Below are positions 7,587-15,138 of a stretch of DNA of 48,758 nt, in pieces. The stretch comes from JBDIBA01 sp039812705 (GTDB taxonomy: Bacteria; Actinomycetota; Acidimicrobiia; Acidimicrobiales; JBBSGY01), in the NCBI GenBank assembly GCA_039812705.1, contig JBDIBA010000009.1, positions 1 to 48,758 of the forward strand. The letters are read 5' to 3'. Positions within the stretch are counted from its first letter, which is position 1; every line of letters starts with the position of its first letter. The notes beneath the pieces were generated by a model. That model was not told the origin of the DNA and made no database searches. It saw only the letters and a list, made by a program, of their open reading frames with translations. The position numbers and the translations under genes were made by a program.

Positions 7587-8996
7587 ATGAGCGTTCCAAC
7601 TCGTCGAATGAGCCACTTAGACGCTGCGCTGTTTGCGCTTGAAACCCCCGCCAATCACATGAACATTGGCCTATTGGCCACATTTGCGCCGGGCGGCTCG
7701 TCGGCTTCGCAAGTGGTTGAGTTGTTGCGCGAACGGCTGAGCAAGTCCGAGCGCTATGACGACCTTCGCTTGGTGGTTCGCCCTTCCAAGATTGGTTACA
7801 CGCCGCCAAAGTTGGTTGACGGGGGAGACCTCGACCTTGGTTATCACGTGCAGACCGCGCACTTGTCGGGCGATGGTGGCGACGGCGAACTTGATGGTTG
7901 GGTTTCGCACGAAATGTCGTTCCCGTTGAGTCACGACAAGCCGTTGTGGCAAATGTTTGTTGTTGACGGATTGAAAGACGGCGGTTTTGCGTTGTTCTTG
8001 AAGGGTCATCACGGCGTTATGGATGGACCGGCCGCATTGAACACCGCGCTGCAGATTTTCGATGGCGAGCGTTTGCTTGGTTCGTCGCATGTGACGCACG
8101 GTTTCTTGGGTGACCGACGTGGTCGCGTGACAAGCGCAATTGGCGGCGTGCTTGATTACGTCTCGTATCCAGTTCGCATTGTGCGACTTGTGCTTGATCC
8201 AACCCGCAGTGCGGTTACGCGCAACCGCTTGAGTTTTTGGCCGAAGTTTTTCATCGCGCCACGCACGGCTGTAAATCGATCGATTGGTGGAGATCGCACT
8301 GTTGCGCGCGCGTCACTGCCGCTTGATCGAATTGCAAAGGCGCGTCGACACGCTGATGCAACAAGTTTGGATTTGGTTCTGGCTGTTGTGTCTTCGTCGT
8401 TGCGCAAAGTGTTGAAGATGCGCGACGCGCTGCCGGTTCAGTCGTTGATTGCCATGGTTCCTGTTGCACAGAGCGGCGACATGTGGCGCAAATCTTCGGG
8501 TAATCGCATTGCGTTGGAGTTTGTGTCGCTTGCCACGAACATCGGTGATCCTCACGAACGCCTGCGCCGAATCGTTAAGGCTGCCCGCGATGCACGACAG
8601 GTGACGAGATTGCGCGGCAGTGACTTGTGGGAGCGTTATTCAGGCATTGTTCTGCCTGGCCCGCTTCACTGGTTGGCGCGCTTTTCCGAACGTGTTCGGT
8701 TGTTCGATCGCATTCGTCCATTTGCGAGTGTGATTGTTTCGAGCCTTTCAGGCCCGCGAACATCTGTGACGCTTGGCGGTTCGCAATTGACCGGGTTGTG
8801 GCCGTTTGGACCACCCCGCGATGGCGGTTCGTTGAACGTGACGGCCGTCAGCTTTGGCGACCGGCTTTATTTCGGTGTCGTGGGGGACAAGGCGCTTTCT
8901 GCCGAGGTCAACGAGATGGCTCGTGGATTCTCCGATGCCCTGGACGAGATCTCCAGCGAGGATTCCACGGCAAAGATGGCGCCAGTTCGGGAGTAA
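7587..8996 (+). CDS. Wax ester synthase/diacylglycerol acyltransferase (WS/DGAT)
   Basis: The 469-residue protein has the WS/DGAT architecture. SHLDAALFALETPANHMNIG is the family N-terminus, and HHGVMDGPA carries the catalytic HHxxxDG motif. KPLWQMFVVDGL precedes the active site, and LSGPRTSVTLGG is the C-terminal conserved segment. The enzyme joins fatty acyl-CoA to a fatty alcohol or diacylglycerol, giving wax esters or triacylglycerol for storage. In this window a fatty acyl-CoA reductase-type gene (32029-34413) and a PlsC-type acyltransferase (31253-32032) could supply the substrates, although they are 23 kb away. It stands alone between mutM and tRNA-Gly. Confidence 0.9.
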   Translation: MSVPTRRMSHLDAALFALETPANHMNIGLLATFAPGGSSASQVVELLRERLSKSERYDDLRLVVRPSKIGYTPPKLVDGGDLDLGYHVQTAHLSGDGGDGELDGWVSHEMSFPLSHDKPLWQMFVVDGLKDGGFALFLKGHHGVMDGPAALNTALQIFDGERLLGSSHVTHGFLGDRRGRVTSAIGGVLDYVSYPVRIVRLVLDPTRSAVTRNRLSFWPKFFIAPRTAVNRSIGGDRTVARASLPLDRIAKARRHADATSLDLVLAVVSSSLRKVLKMRDALPVQSLIAMVPVAQSGDMWRKSSGNRIALEFVSLATNIGDPHERLRRIVKAARDARQVTRLRGSDLWERYSGIVLPGPLHWLARFSERVRLFDRIRPFASVIVSSLSGPRTSVTLGGSQLTGLWPFGPPRDGGSLNVTAVSFGDRLYFGVVGDKALSAEVNEMARGFSDALDEISSEDSTAKMAPVRE

Positions 8997-9078
8997 GCGG
9001 GTCGAGGCTGGTTCGGGGTGCGTTTAGGACGGATTCGTCACCTTGGACCGACTCGGTTTGCTACGGTAACCATCCGTC

Positions 9079-9153
9079 GCGGACGTGGCTCAGTGGTAGA
9101 GCATCACCTTGCCAAGGTGAGGGTCGCGGGTTCGAATCCCGTCGTCCGCTCCA
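9079..9153 (+). tRNA. tRNA-Gly (GCC)
   Basis: The acceptor stem GCGGACG pairs with CGTCCGC, and the T arm GCGGGTTCGAATCCCGT is canonical. The anticodon loop TTGCCAA gives GCC. The 3' CCA is encoded at 9151-9153. The downstream 280 bases up to the next gene show nothing else that I can support. Confidence 0.95.
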
Positions 9154-9433
9154 GTTTTTAGTAAGCGCTGGTGGGCGCGTTGCGGCCTTCATCGTTTCCA
9201 GTGATGGCCCGACGGCTTGGGATCAACGACTTGCGCAGGACCACGTCGAGTGTGTGTTTGAGCCTGAGTAGCTGACCGACGAATGCTTTGTGCAAACTCG
9301 GGTGTTACCAGATGGCTTTTAGGTGAATGTCGCGACCACAACCGATGGAGTCTCATTCGTCACAGAGCTGGACTCCAGGCATTGTTTCGCCGTTGTCTTG
9401 TTCGGTGCCTGCGGTTTAACCGCGCCCGTCGTG

Positions 9434-10057
9434 TCAGCCGATCGCGCGTTCGGTTCCGTCTGTGGCAAGTATCCGTTCCCCGGCAGAATCAACCACCGCG
9501 GCTTCGTGGTCACGAAGCGGAACAACACGGCGACCTTGACTTAGCAATTCATTGCGCACGTCTTCCCGGCGACTTTGAATTGCACCATCCCAGTGCACCA
9601 GCGGATCGAACTGTACGAGCCCAAGGCCCTTGGTGTCAGACAGCAACGGAGCTTTGCTTCGATCATCAAATGGGCTTGCCCATGCAATGTCTTGACTTAC
9701 AACAATCGCGCCGGCACTCGCGCCGCTGTAACTACCGCCATCATTAAGATATTTGGTGAGTGCTTGGTCAAAGCCACTTCGACGCATTTCTTGAAGCAGG
9801 TAGAACGTGTTTCCACCCGTCACGTGAACGTGGTCGTACTCGTCAAGGACGGAAGCCCCCGCTTCCGGTAGATCGGTCAGCGCCAGCTCGTCTATTCGGC
9901 AATCCATAGCCTCGAAGAAAGTTCTGTCTTGCTCAACCCAGGGCCATGGTCCAGGCCCTTCTCCGGCAGCAGCAGTTGGGACAAAGGCCATGACGAATGG
10001 CTCTTTGGGCAAAAAATCCGTTAGCCGGTCAAGCTGTAATGAAGCAAGAAAAAGCAT
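9434..10057 (-). CDS. Peptidase S51 family (dipeptidase E-like) protein
   Basis: The 207-residue protein has the class I glutamine-amidotransferase-like fold of peptidase E. FVMAFVPTAA is the first strand-loop, VHVTGGNTFYLLQEM is the glycine-rich motif, and YSGASAGAIVVSQDI carries the nucleophile serine in the GxSAG elbow. LVQFDPLVHW is the later strand with a candidate catalytic histidine. Peptidase E cleaves aspartyl dipeptides; actinobacterial members of this superfamily are more varied, so substrate is open. The gene starts 60 bp before the first copy of the 81-bp repeat and is divergent from the kinase-like gene. Confidence 0.8.
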   Translation of the reverse strand: MLFLASLQLDRLTDFLPKEPFVMAFVPTAAAGEGPGPWPWVEQDRTFFEAMDCRIDELALTDLPEAGASVLDEYDHVHVTGGNTFYLLQEMRRSGFDQALTKYLNDGGSYSGASAGAIVVSQDIAWASPFDDRSKAPLLSDTKGLGLVQFDPLVHWDGAIQSRREDVRNELLSQGRRVVPLRDHEAAVVDSAGERILATDGTERAIG

Positions 10058-10117
10058 TTGTGTTCCACGCTACTTGGCAGAGTCAAACCTCGCCCCAGTT
10101 GGCTTCTCGCCAGTTAG

Positions 10118-10198
10118 CTTCTCGTTGACGTTACGGACACTTGCGGGCACGAAAGCCCAGGTCGCGTTCTTGAAAACGTCCGCAAGGTCAACGAGAAG
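10118..10198. repeat. 81-bp palindromic repeat, copy 1
   Basis: The ends are near-perfect 21-bp inverted arms beginning CTTCTCGTTGAC and ending GTCAACGAGAAG (19 of 21 pairs match). The 39-bp centre contains GGGC-ACGAAA-GCCC. It is exactly as long as the copies at 11328-11408 and 17676-17756 and lies in the same orientation as both. It sits between the divergent peptidase S51 and kinase-like genes. It could be a REP/MITE-type mobile hairpin or encode a structured RNA. Confidence 0.85.
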
Positions 10199-10215
10199 CA
10201 CGAAAGAGCGCAACC

Positions 10216-11019
10216 ATGATTCCTGAACTTCCCACCGCCCGAGTGCTTGATTCGTTTGGTTTGAGCGGACCCGCGGTTTTGTTGCAAGGAGGACAAGGGG
10301 AGACGTTTCGCGCTGGGAACGCGGTCCTGAAGCAAGCCGGAGACCCAGAGGTGGCCACATGGATTGCCGATCTGTTCTCGAAACTAAAAATTGAAGGTGC
10401 TCGTATTGCGCGGCCGATCAGGTCGCGCTCGGGTGGCTGGCTCGTAGACGGATATGGCGCACAAAGGTTGCTGGCAGGTAATCACGAGTGGAATCGTTGG
10501 AACGATGTGTTGGCGACCTCTGCAAAGTTTCATAAGGCTCTTGAAACCGTGTCGCGACCTTCTTGGATGGATCGATATGACGATGTGTATCGACGTGCCG
10601 ACAAGTTTGCGTGGGGTGAGGGTGACATTGAGGTGGTGGACAACAAGGCGGTTCCGTTGCTGAATGCCTTGTTAGAAAACAGATCACAAGTCGCGCTGAA
10701 ATCTCAGCTGGTGCATGCAGACATCGGCGGCAATGTCCTCTTCGATGGTGATTCGGAGCCCGCGGTCATTGACTTCCGTCCGTACTGGCGACCCGTTGAT
10801 TACGTGAACGCGATAGTTGTTGTTGACGCCATATCGTGGCACGACGGATCAACAGATCTCATCGACGCGATGCTTGCTCGCAAGGAGGGAGCTCAGCTGC
10901 TTGTGCGAGCCGCTCTATTTAGAGTGGCTGTTGATGCACAACAACAAGACGTGCGTTCGGCCGTATTCGATGGTCATCGCAAGTTGGTAGAGACGCTTGT
11001 CCAGCTTTTAGAGTGCTGA
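10216..11019 (+). CDS. Aminoglycoside phosphotransferase/kinase-fold protein (TIGR02569-like)
   Basis: The 267-residue protein has a protein-kinase-like small-molecule phosphotransferase core. An early glycine-rich segment LLQGGQGETFRAGNAVLKQ supplies the nucleotide loop and lysine. QLVHADIGGNVLFDGD is the catalytic HxDxxxxN loop, and PAVIDFRPYWRPVDY is the Mg-binding DF motif. Actinobacteria have a small family with this layout and unknown substrate. It need not be a resistance gene. It forms a close pair with the DUF1871-like gene (13 bp gap), and the pair is bracketed by two directly repeated copies of the 81-bp element. Confidence 0.75.
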   Translation: MIPELPTARVLDSFGLSGPAVLLQGGQGETFRAGNAVLKQAGDPEVATWIADLFSKLKIEGARIARPIRSRSGGWLVDGYGAQRLLAGNHEWNRWNDVLATSAKFHKALETVSRPSWMDRYDDVYRRADKFAWGEGDIEVVDNKAVPLLNALLENRSQVALKSQLVHADIGGNVLFDGDSEPAVIDFRPYWRPVDYVNAIVVVDAISWHDGSTDLIDAMLARKEGAQLLVRAALFRVAVDAQQQDVRSAVFDGHRKLVETLVQLLEC

Positions 11020-11032
11020 TGATGGTGTTCTC

Positions 11033-11338
11033 ATGACCAACAAAATGTCCCCAAACGACCGTTCTCTGCAACGCCGTGTCGATGAGGTGCTGCACTTTCT
11101 TTGGGACCCAATCGGAGTCGCTGGGATTCTTCAAGCCCGTGACGAATACGACCGCTACGCCTGGCGGGTGTTCAAGATGGTGCGTAACGAGAGTTCTGTT
11201 GATGAGATTGCCGACTACCTGGTTAGCGTTGAACGCGATTGGATGAGCATCGGGCCGCGTCCGGCGAGCGCCAGGGAAATCGCCAAATCATTGCTTGATG
11301 ACTGGGTCTGGATTCGCGACGTCCGCGCTTCTCATTGA
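11033..11338 (+). CDS. Small DUF1871-like protein
   Basis: The 101-residue protein is helical and acidic, with LHFLWDPIGVAG, DEYDRYAWRVF and SVDEIADYLVSVE. The order W-D-P-I-G, then Y-x-x-Y, then a helix ending in YL--E resembles DUF1871 and related small proteins, some of which act as immunity or helper proteins; the function is not known. The last codons CTT CTC ATT GAC of the downstream repeat are read out of phase, so its stop codon TGA (11336-11338) is supplied by the left arm of repeat copy 2. The ancestral C-terminus may therefore have been different. Confidence 0.55.
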   Translation: MTNKMSPNDRSLQRRVDEVLHFLWDPIGVAGILQARDEYDRYAWRVFKMVRNESSVDEIADYLVSVERDWMSIGPRPASAREIAKSLLDDWVWIRDVRASH

Positions 11339-11408
11339 CGTTATGGACACTTTCGAGCACGAAAGCCCAGGTCGCGTTCTTGAAAACGTCCGCAACGTCA
11401 ACGAGAAG
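11328..11408. repeat. 81-bp palindromic repeat, copy 2
   Basis: This copy has the same length, orientation and centre as copy 1. The central block after the left arm is almost identical (GCACGAAAGCCCAGGTCGCG). The arms pair at 18 of 21 positions. It overlaps the last 11 bases of the upstream small gene and contributes its stop codon. Confidence 0.85.
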
Positions 11409-11428
11409 CATGAAACGCGGGAGGGGTG

Positions 11429-11475
11429 AAAGGCGGGAGGCAAGACAAAGGCGGGAGGCATCAAAGGCGAAAGGT
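11429..11475. repeat. Purine-rich direct repeat before mug
   Basis: The 14-mer AAAGGCGGGAGGCA occurs at 11429-11442 and 11447-11460, an 18-bp period, and a third partial copy starts at 11463. It lies between repeat copy 2 and the mug start and looks like replication slippage rather than a binding site. Confidence 0.6.
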
Positions 11476-11511
11476 CGCGGGGTGGGTCAGGGTCTGGTAG
11501 CTAAGGCGTTG

Positions 11512-12075
11512 ATGCACGAGGAGCCTTGGAAGCCGACGAAACAACAACTTGAGGACGCAGCTCACAAGCGTGTGCCAGATTTGATCAAGCCTGACCTCGA
11601 GGTGCTGTTTTGCGGGATCAATCCGGGGCTGTACACCGCGGCGATTGGTCACCATTTCGGGCGGCCGGGCAATCGCTTTTGGAAGGTTCTGCATCTGGCT
11701 GGTTTCACATCGCGCCAACTCAGTCCGTTTGAAGAGTCTGAACTGTTGGACAGCGGCGTTGGCATCATCAACGTCGTTGAACGACCAACGCGAACTGCTG
11801 CCGAGCTTTCAAAAGACGAATATGAACAAGGTGCACGGGCCGTCGTTGCGAAATTGCGTAAGTACAAGCCAAAGGTGCTTGCAGTTGTCGGTGTGCAGGC
11901 ATACCGAATCGGCTTCAATCAACCAAAGGCGCAAGTGGGCGAACAGCCGGACAAGATTGGCAACACCGCCGTGTGGGCATTGCCCAACCCCAGTGGGCTG
12001 CAAGCGCACTACTTGTTGGCCGACATGGTGGAGCTGTATTCAGACATGCGCAAACGGAGCCTGCTCGACAGTTAG
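11512..12075 (+). CDS. mug: G/U mismatch-specific DNA glycosylase
   Basis: The uracil-DNA glycosylase fold of the Mug/TDG family is clear. VLFCGINPGLYTAA holds the catalytic NPG motif, GRPGNRFWKVLHLAG the pocket, and LPNPSGLQAH the second motif. The enzyme removes uracil or ethenocytosine mispaired with guanine. The frame is open back to 11335, but that region is the repeat and the purine-rich tract and translates to low-complexity sequence. I therefore place the start at ATG 11512, giving 187 residues, near the usual family length. It is convergent with the unknown gene that ends at 12081. Confidence 0.88.
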   Translation: MHEEPWKPTKQQLEDAAHKRVPDLIKPDLEVLFCGINPGLYTAAIGHHFGRPGNRFWKVLHLAGFTSRQLSPFEESELLDSGVGIINVVERPTRTAAELSKDEYEQGARAVVAKLRKYKPKVLAVVGVQAYRIGFNQPKAQVGEQPDKIGNTAVWALPNPSGLQAHYLLADMVELYSDMRKRSLLDS

Positions 12076-12080
12076 CGCAC

Positions 12081-12965
12081 CTACATCTCGATTGAGAGTG
12101 GTTCTGTTTTGGCTTGCCTCGACAACGCAAGTTGTTCCTCGACAAAACGTTCAACATTTGTCACGCCAAAGTCAGCCAATGCACGGGCGTTGCGTTCCCG
12201 CAGGAAAGCGTTGACGCATTGATTGGTTCGGTTTGAAAACTTGTCCAAGTTCCGCGCAGAGGATTCGGTTGCAACGTCATCGGGTAATTGCGCGGCGTCA
12301 TTGCGATGCATCATCCAGAAAAGCCCGTAGCTGCCGATGGTCGCTGCGTTGTTGTCGCTGACAAAGAACGCATCAAGTTCTTCTTCGCAGACGCGAACAA
12401 ACTTGTGATAGCTGCGCTGCAGGTTTAGCTCTCCGCGCGCCGCTTCACGCAGGACATCTGCGCGTAAAGCATCGCCGTGTCGCTGGAAAAGTTGGCTCAA
12501 CATTTCGTCGAACTCCTTTTCCATTAAACCTGCGTAGTGATCAAAGGCCCGCGAGTCGATTGCACATTGACATGCGCGCTCGGCGCCAGCAAGACGCAAC
12601 AGTTGCGCCGCGTGTCTTTCGTCAAGTGCTGCTAGTCGTTGTTGCACTTGAAATTGCTCGGCCGAGTCAACCTTTTGGGACTTTGCGCGAGCGGCCAGCG
12701 TTGTCGCGGCGGTTTCGAGTTGCGCGACCCCAAGAAACTTGTGGTCAACATCAATAGTTTCTGGCATGGCTTCGGATGAATCGTGCGCGGACGATCGAGT
12801 TAGCTCTGCCAAGCGTGACGCGAGCGGTTCACACGCCTTGTTGTGTCGCTCGCGTTGCAGTCGCAGGAGCCGGTCAAAGACGTAACCGGTTTGTTCCAAC
12901 GTGACGGAGTCTTCAGGCGGTTGATTAGCTGCGGTGATTCTAGAGAATGCGTGTTTGGGGGTCAC
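12081..12965 (-). CDS. Unknown helical protein, second of a pair
   Basis: I do not recognise the family. The 294-residue product is rich in Ala, Glu, Arg and Leu, without a signal peptide or membrane segment, and most of it looks helical or coiled-coil (for example FQVQQRLAALDERHAAQLL). A central segment, EELDAFFVSDNNAATIGSYG followed by a hydrophobic FWMM, breaks this pattern. The start is a GTG 23 bp downstream of the stop of the preceding gene, so the two are probably co-transcribed. They may encode partners. Confidence 0.6.
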   Translation of the reverse strand: MTPKHAFSRITAANQPPEDSVTLEQTGYVFDRLLRLQRERHNKACEPLASRLAELTRSSAHDSSEAMPETIDVDHKFLGVAQLETAATTLAARAKSQKVDSAEQFQVQQRLAALDERHAAQLLRLAGAERACQCAIDSRAFDHYAGLMEKEFDEMLSQLFQRHGDALRADVLREAARGELNLQRSYHKFVRVCEEELDAFFVSDNNAATIGSYGLFWMMHRNDAAQLPDDVATESSARNLDKFSNRTNQCVNAFLRERNARALADFGVTNVERFVEEQLALSRQAKTEPLSIEM

Positions 12966-12988
12966 TCAAACACTGTTGCAGATGTGAA

Positions 12989-13588
12989 CTACAGCAGTGA
13001 CGGAACTAGAAGAGTGACCCTGGCTATGGGTTCGCCGGGAATCAGCTTGTATGCAGCGCGATCGGCAAGTTCGCTGGCGGTATTGGAAATCTCCCGAACG
13101 AGCGTCGGAAATGCGGCCCTGCATGATTGGGTGAGGTGTGGCTTGTTGCGGAAGGGCTGGGTTGCTTCGAGCACCGCTGTGCGACGAGAGCGTTCGTCTT
13201 GAATCTCTGCGATTCCGATCAAGGATTGCTTTGTGGTTTCCAGCAGTTCTTTGAGCGTTTCTTGTTTGCGCGAGCTGGATTCGATCAGGCGCACGATATT
13301 TGGAAAGTGGATTGTCGAGTCGCGGGCCATCTCGAATCTCTCCTTGCAGAACTGAACAAAATCTGGTCGGACTTCAAGCGCAGCAGACACGCGCGTCGGC
13401 AACTCGTCTAGCGAATAACCGGCCTCGTTGCGAGACAGTTCCTTGATGTGTCGAAAGCCTTTGGCAATGTCAGCCACGGTGTCATGGTGTGGCTCAACCA
13501 ACTCAACGAACGACGCCAACTGGCCCATGAAGTCCGGCGCGGGCGTAATCGGAGTGGGGCTGGGTTGATAGGCGTCGCGGCTGGTCAA
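12989..13588 (-). CDS. Unknown helical protein, first of a pair
   Basis: The frame is open to 13834, but that would overlap hisS on the other strand and its N-terminal part looks non-coding. A TTG at 13588 has a GGAG ribosome site 8 nt upstream and gives 199 residues, which I prefer; an ATG at 13528 is the alternative. The protein starts with a Pro-rich stretch (PSPTPITPAPDF) and continues with helices such as QLASFVELVEPHHDTVADI and ETLKELLETTKQSLIGI. No family is recognised. Its position before the 12081-12965 gene suggests a two-gene operon divergent from hisS. Confidence 0.55.
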   Translation of the reverse strand: MTSRDAYQPSPTPITPAPDFMGQLASFVELVEPHHDTVADIAKGFRHIKELSRNEAGYSLDELPTRVSAALEVRPDFVQFCKERFEMARDSTIHFPNIVRLIESSSRKQETLKELLETTKQSLIGIAEIQDERSRRTAVLEATQPFRNKPHLTQSCRAAFPTLVREISNTASELADRAAYKLIPGEPIARVTLLVPSLL

Positions 13589-13757
13589 GAGTTGGGCTCC
13601 GGGGGAATGTCGACGAGCGACTTGGCGGGGCCTGCATATTTGCACCAATTTGGCGCTATACGCATCTGTGTCGATTGAGTGGTGAGCTCGGGCGCGCGTG
13701 ATGAGGCAACTAGTTTGTGCGAACGCCCGTTGGTGGGGCAGTGAGACGGAGAGTTCG

Positions 13758-15059
13758 ATGGCAAGCGACCTAAAACCTATGGCCGGGTATCCCGAATGGA
13801 GCCTTGAACAGCAGGGTCTTGAAGCACAGATCAAGCAGATTCTCCGCGAGACTTTTGCGCTTCACGGTTTTCCCGAGTTGAACACGCGCACGCAGGAGCC
13901 CATTTCGCACCTCGCGTCTGAAGGTGACGACAAGGAGATCATGACGGTGGGTCGCCACGGTGACGACTCCGAAGCAAGCCTGGGCTTGAGGTTTGATCTG
14001 ACTGTGCCTTTCGCGCGTTACGTCGCGCAGAACGTTGATGCGTTGCCGCTGCCTTTTGGTCGCTACACGATTGGTTCTGCTTGGCGCGGCGAACGTCCGC
14101 AGTTCGGGCGTTATCGCGAGTTCACCCAAGCCGACTTTGATGTCGTCGCGCGCGGCTCACTTCCAATCAGTTTTGATGGGCAGATCGTCGCGTTGTTGGC
14201 AGAGGCAATGACGAAGCTGCCGATTCCGCCAGTATTGATCAGCATTAACAACCGCAAGATCCTGCAAGGCGCCTACGAAGCGCTTGAAATCAACGATGTC
14301 AATGCAACTCTTCGTGTCGTTGACAAGTTGCGCAAGATTGGTGCCGATGGTGTCATCAAGGCTTTGATCGACATTGGTGTTGGTGAGGCCGCCGCGCGGA
14401 CGTGTGTCGACATTGCTGAGATCAAGGGCGACCCCGGCGACGTGCAGCAACGGCTTGGACGGTTGAACTTGCGTTCCGATCAACTCGACGAAGGCCTGAA
14501 TGAACTCGTGTCTGCTTACGAGTCCGTGCCTAAGGAGTTTCAGTCGCGCTTGCTGTGCAACTTAGAGATTGCGCGCGGGCTCGCTTATTACACGGGCCTG
14601 GTGATCGAGGGTTACTTCGAGCACGACACCACGGGTTTTGGCGCTGTTTGTTCGGGTGGTCGGTATGAGAACTTGGTTGCAAAGTTCGACCCGTCACTGC
14701 AGCTTCCAGGAGTTGGCGCGTCCATTGGCGTCACGCGAATCATGGGTTACCTCACGCGTGAAGGCGCTCCGGAAGCGAGTCCGGTTCCGCGCGCGAACCC
14801 TGCGGTGGTCTTGCTTGCTTTGGAGAACGAAGACGTGCGAGCGCGCGCAACCGAGATTGCTCAGCGCCTGCGGTCGCGGGGAATAGCAACCATGGTCTCG
14901 CCCGACTCGCCAAAATGGGGTGGCCAGATTGGCAACGCGACCAAGCGCGGCCTTCCTTATGTGGTCTTTGTGAAGGCAGATGGTCTGGAAGTCCGCAACC
15001 TCGAAACGCGCGAGCAGGCCGAGTTCGACCCAGATACTTGGTTGCCAGCAGGCTCTTAA
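13758..15059 (+). CDS. hisS: Histidine-tRNA ligase
   Basis: This class II aminoacyl-tRNA synthetase charges tRNA-His. The motif 2 region is GSAWRGERPQFGRYREFTQ. The histidine-specific motif is RGLAYYTGLVIEGY, with GGRYENLVAKF after it. The C-terminal anticodon-binding domain starts near PAVVLLALENEDV and contains SPKWGGQIGNATKRGLPYVV. The frame extends upstream to 13698, but ATG 13758 has a GGAGAG ribosome site 4 nt away and a typical N-terminus, giving 433 residues. It is followed 79 bp later by the secreted GH16 gene. Confidence 0.93.
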   Translation: MASDLKPMAGYPEWSLEQQGLEAQIKQILRETFALHGFPELNTRTQEPISHLASEGDDKEIMTVGRHGDDSEASLGLRFDLTVPFARYVAQNVDALPLPFGRYTIGSAWRGERPQFGRYREFTQADFDVVARGSLPISFDGQIVALLAEAMTKLPIPPVLISINNRKILQGAYEALEINDVNATLRVVDKLRKIGADGVIKALIDIGVGEAAARTCVDIAEIKGDPGDVQQRLGRLNLRSDQLDEGLNELVSAYESVPKEFQSRLLCNLEIARGLAYYTGLVIEGYFEHDTTGFGAVCSGGRYENLVAKFDPSLQLPGVGASIGVTRIMGYLTREGAPEASPVPRANPAVVLLALENEDVRARATEIAQRLRSRGIATMVSPDSPKWGGQIGNATKRGLPYVVFVKADGLEVRNLETREQAEFDPDTWLPAGS

Positions 15060-15138
15060 TCCTCGAAAGTGCCCTAAGGCACGACGATCGGTGGGTGTCG
15101 GCCCTCACTTATGGTGAGTTTCGGCCGATTAAGGGGCG

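Noticed and set aside
8627..9271. 214-residue plus-strand ORF spanning tRNA-Gly
   Set aside because: It is an out-of-frame shadow of the wax ester synthase that runs through the tRNA gene.
10118..10198. Integron attC site
   Set aside because: The arms do not fit the RYYYAAC and GTTRRRY core boxes, and no integron integrase is present.
15087..15129. Riboswitch upstream of the GH16 gene
   Set aside because: There are nested short stems (ATCGG/CCGAT and CTCAC/GTGAG), but no match to a class I know and the helices are only 5 bp.
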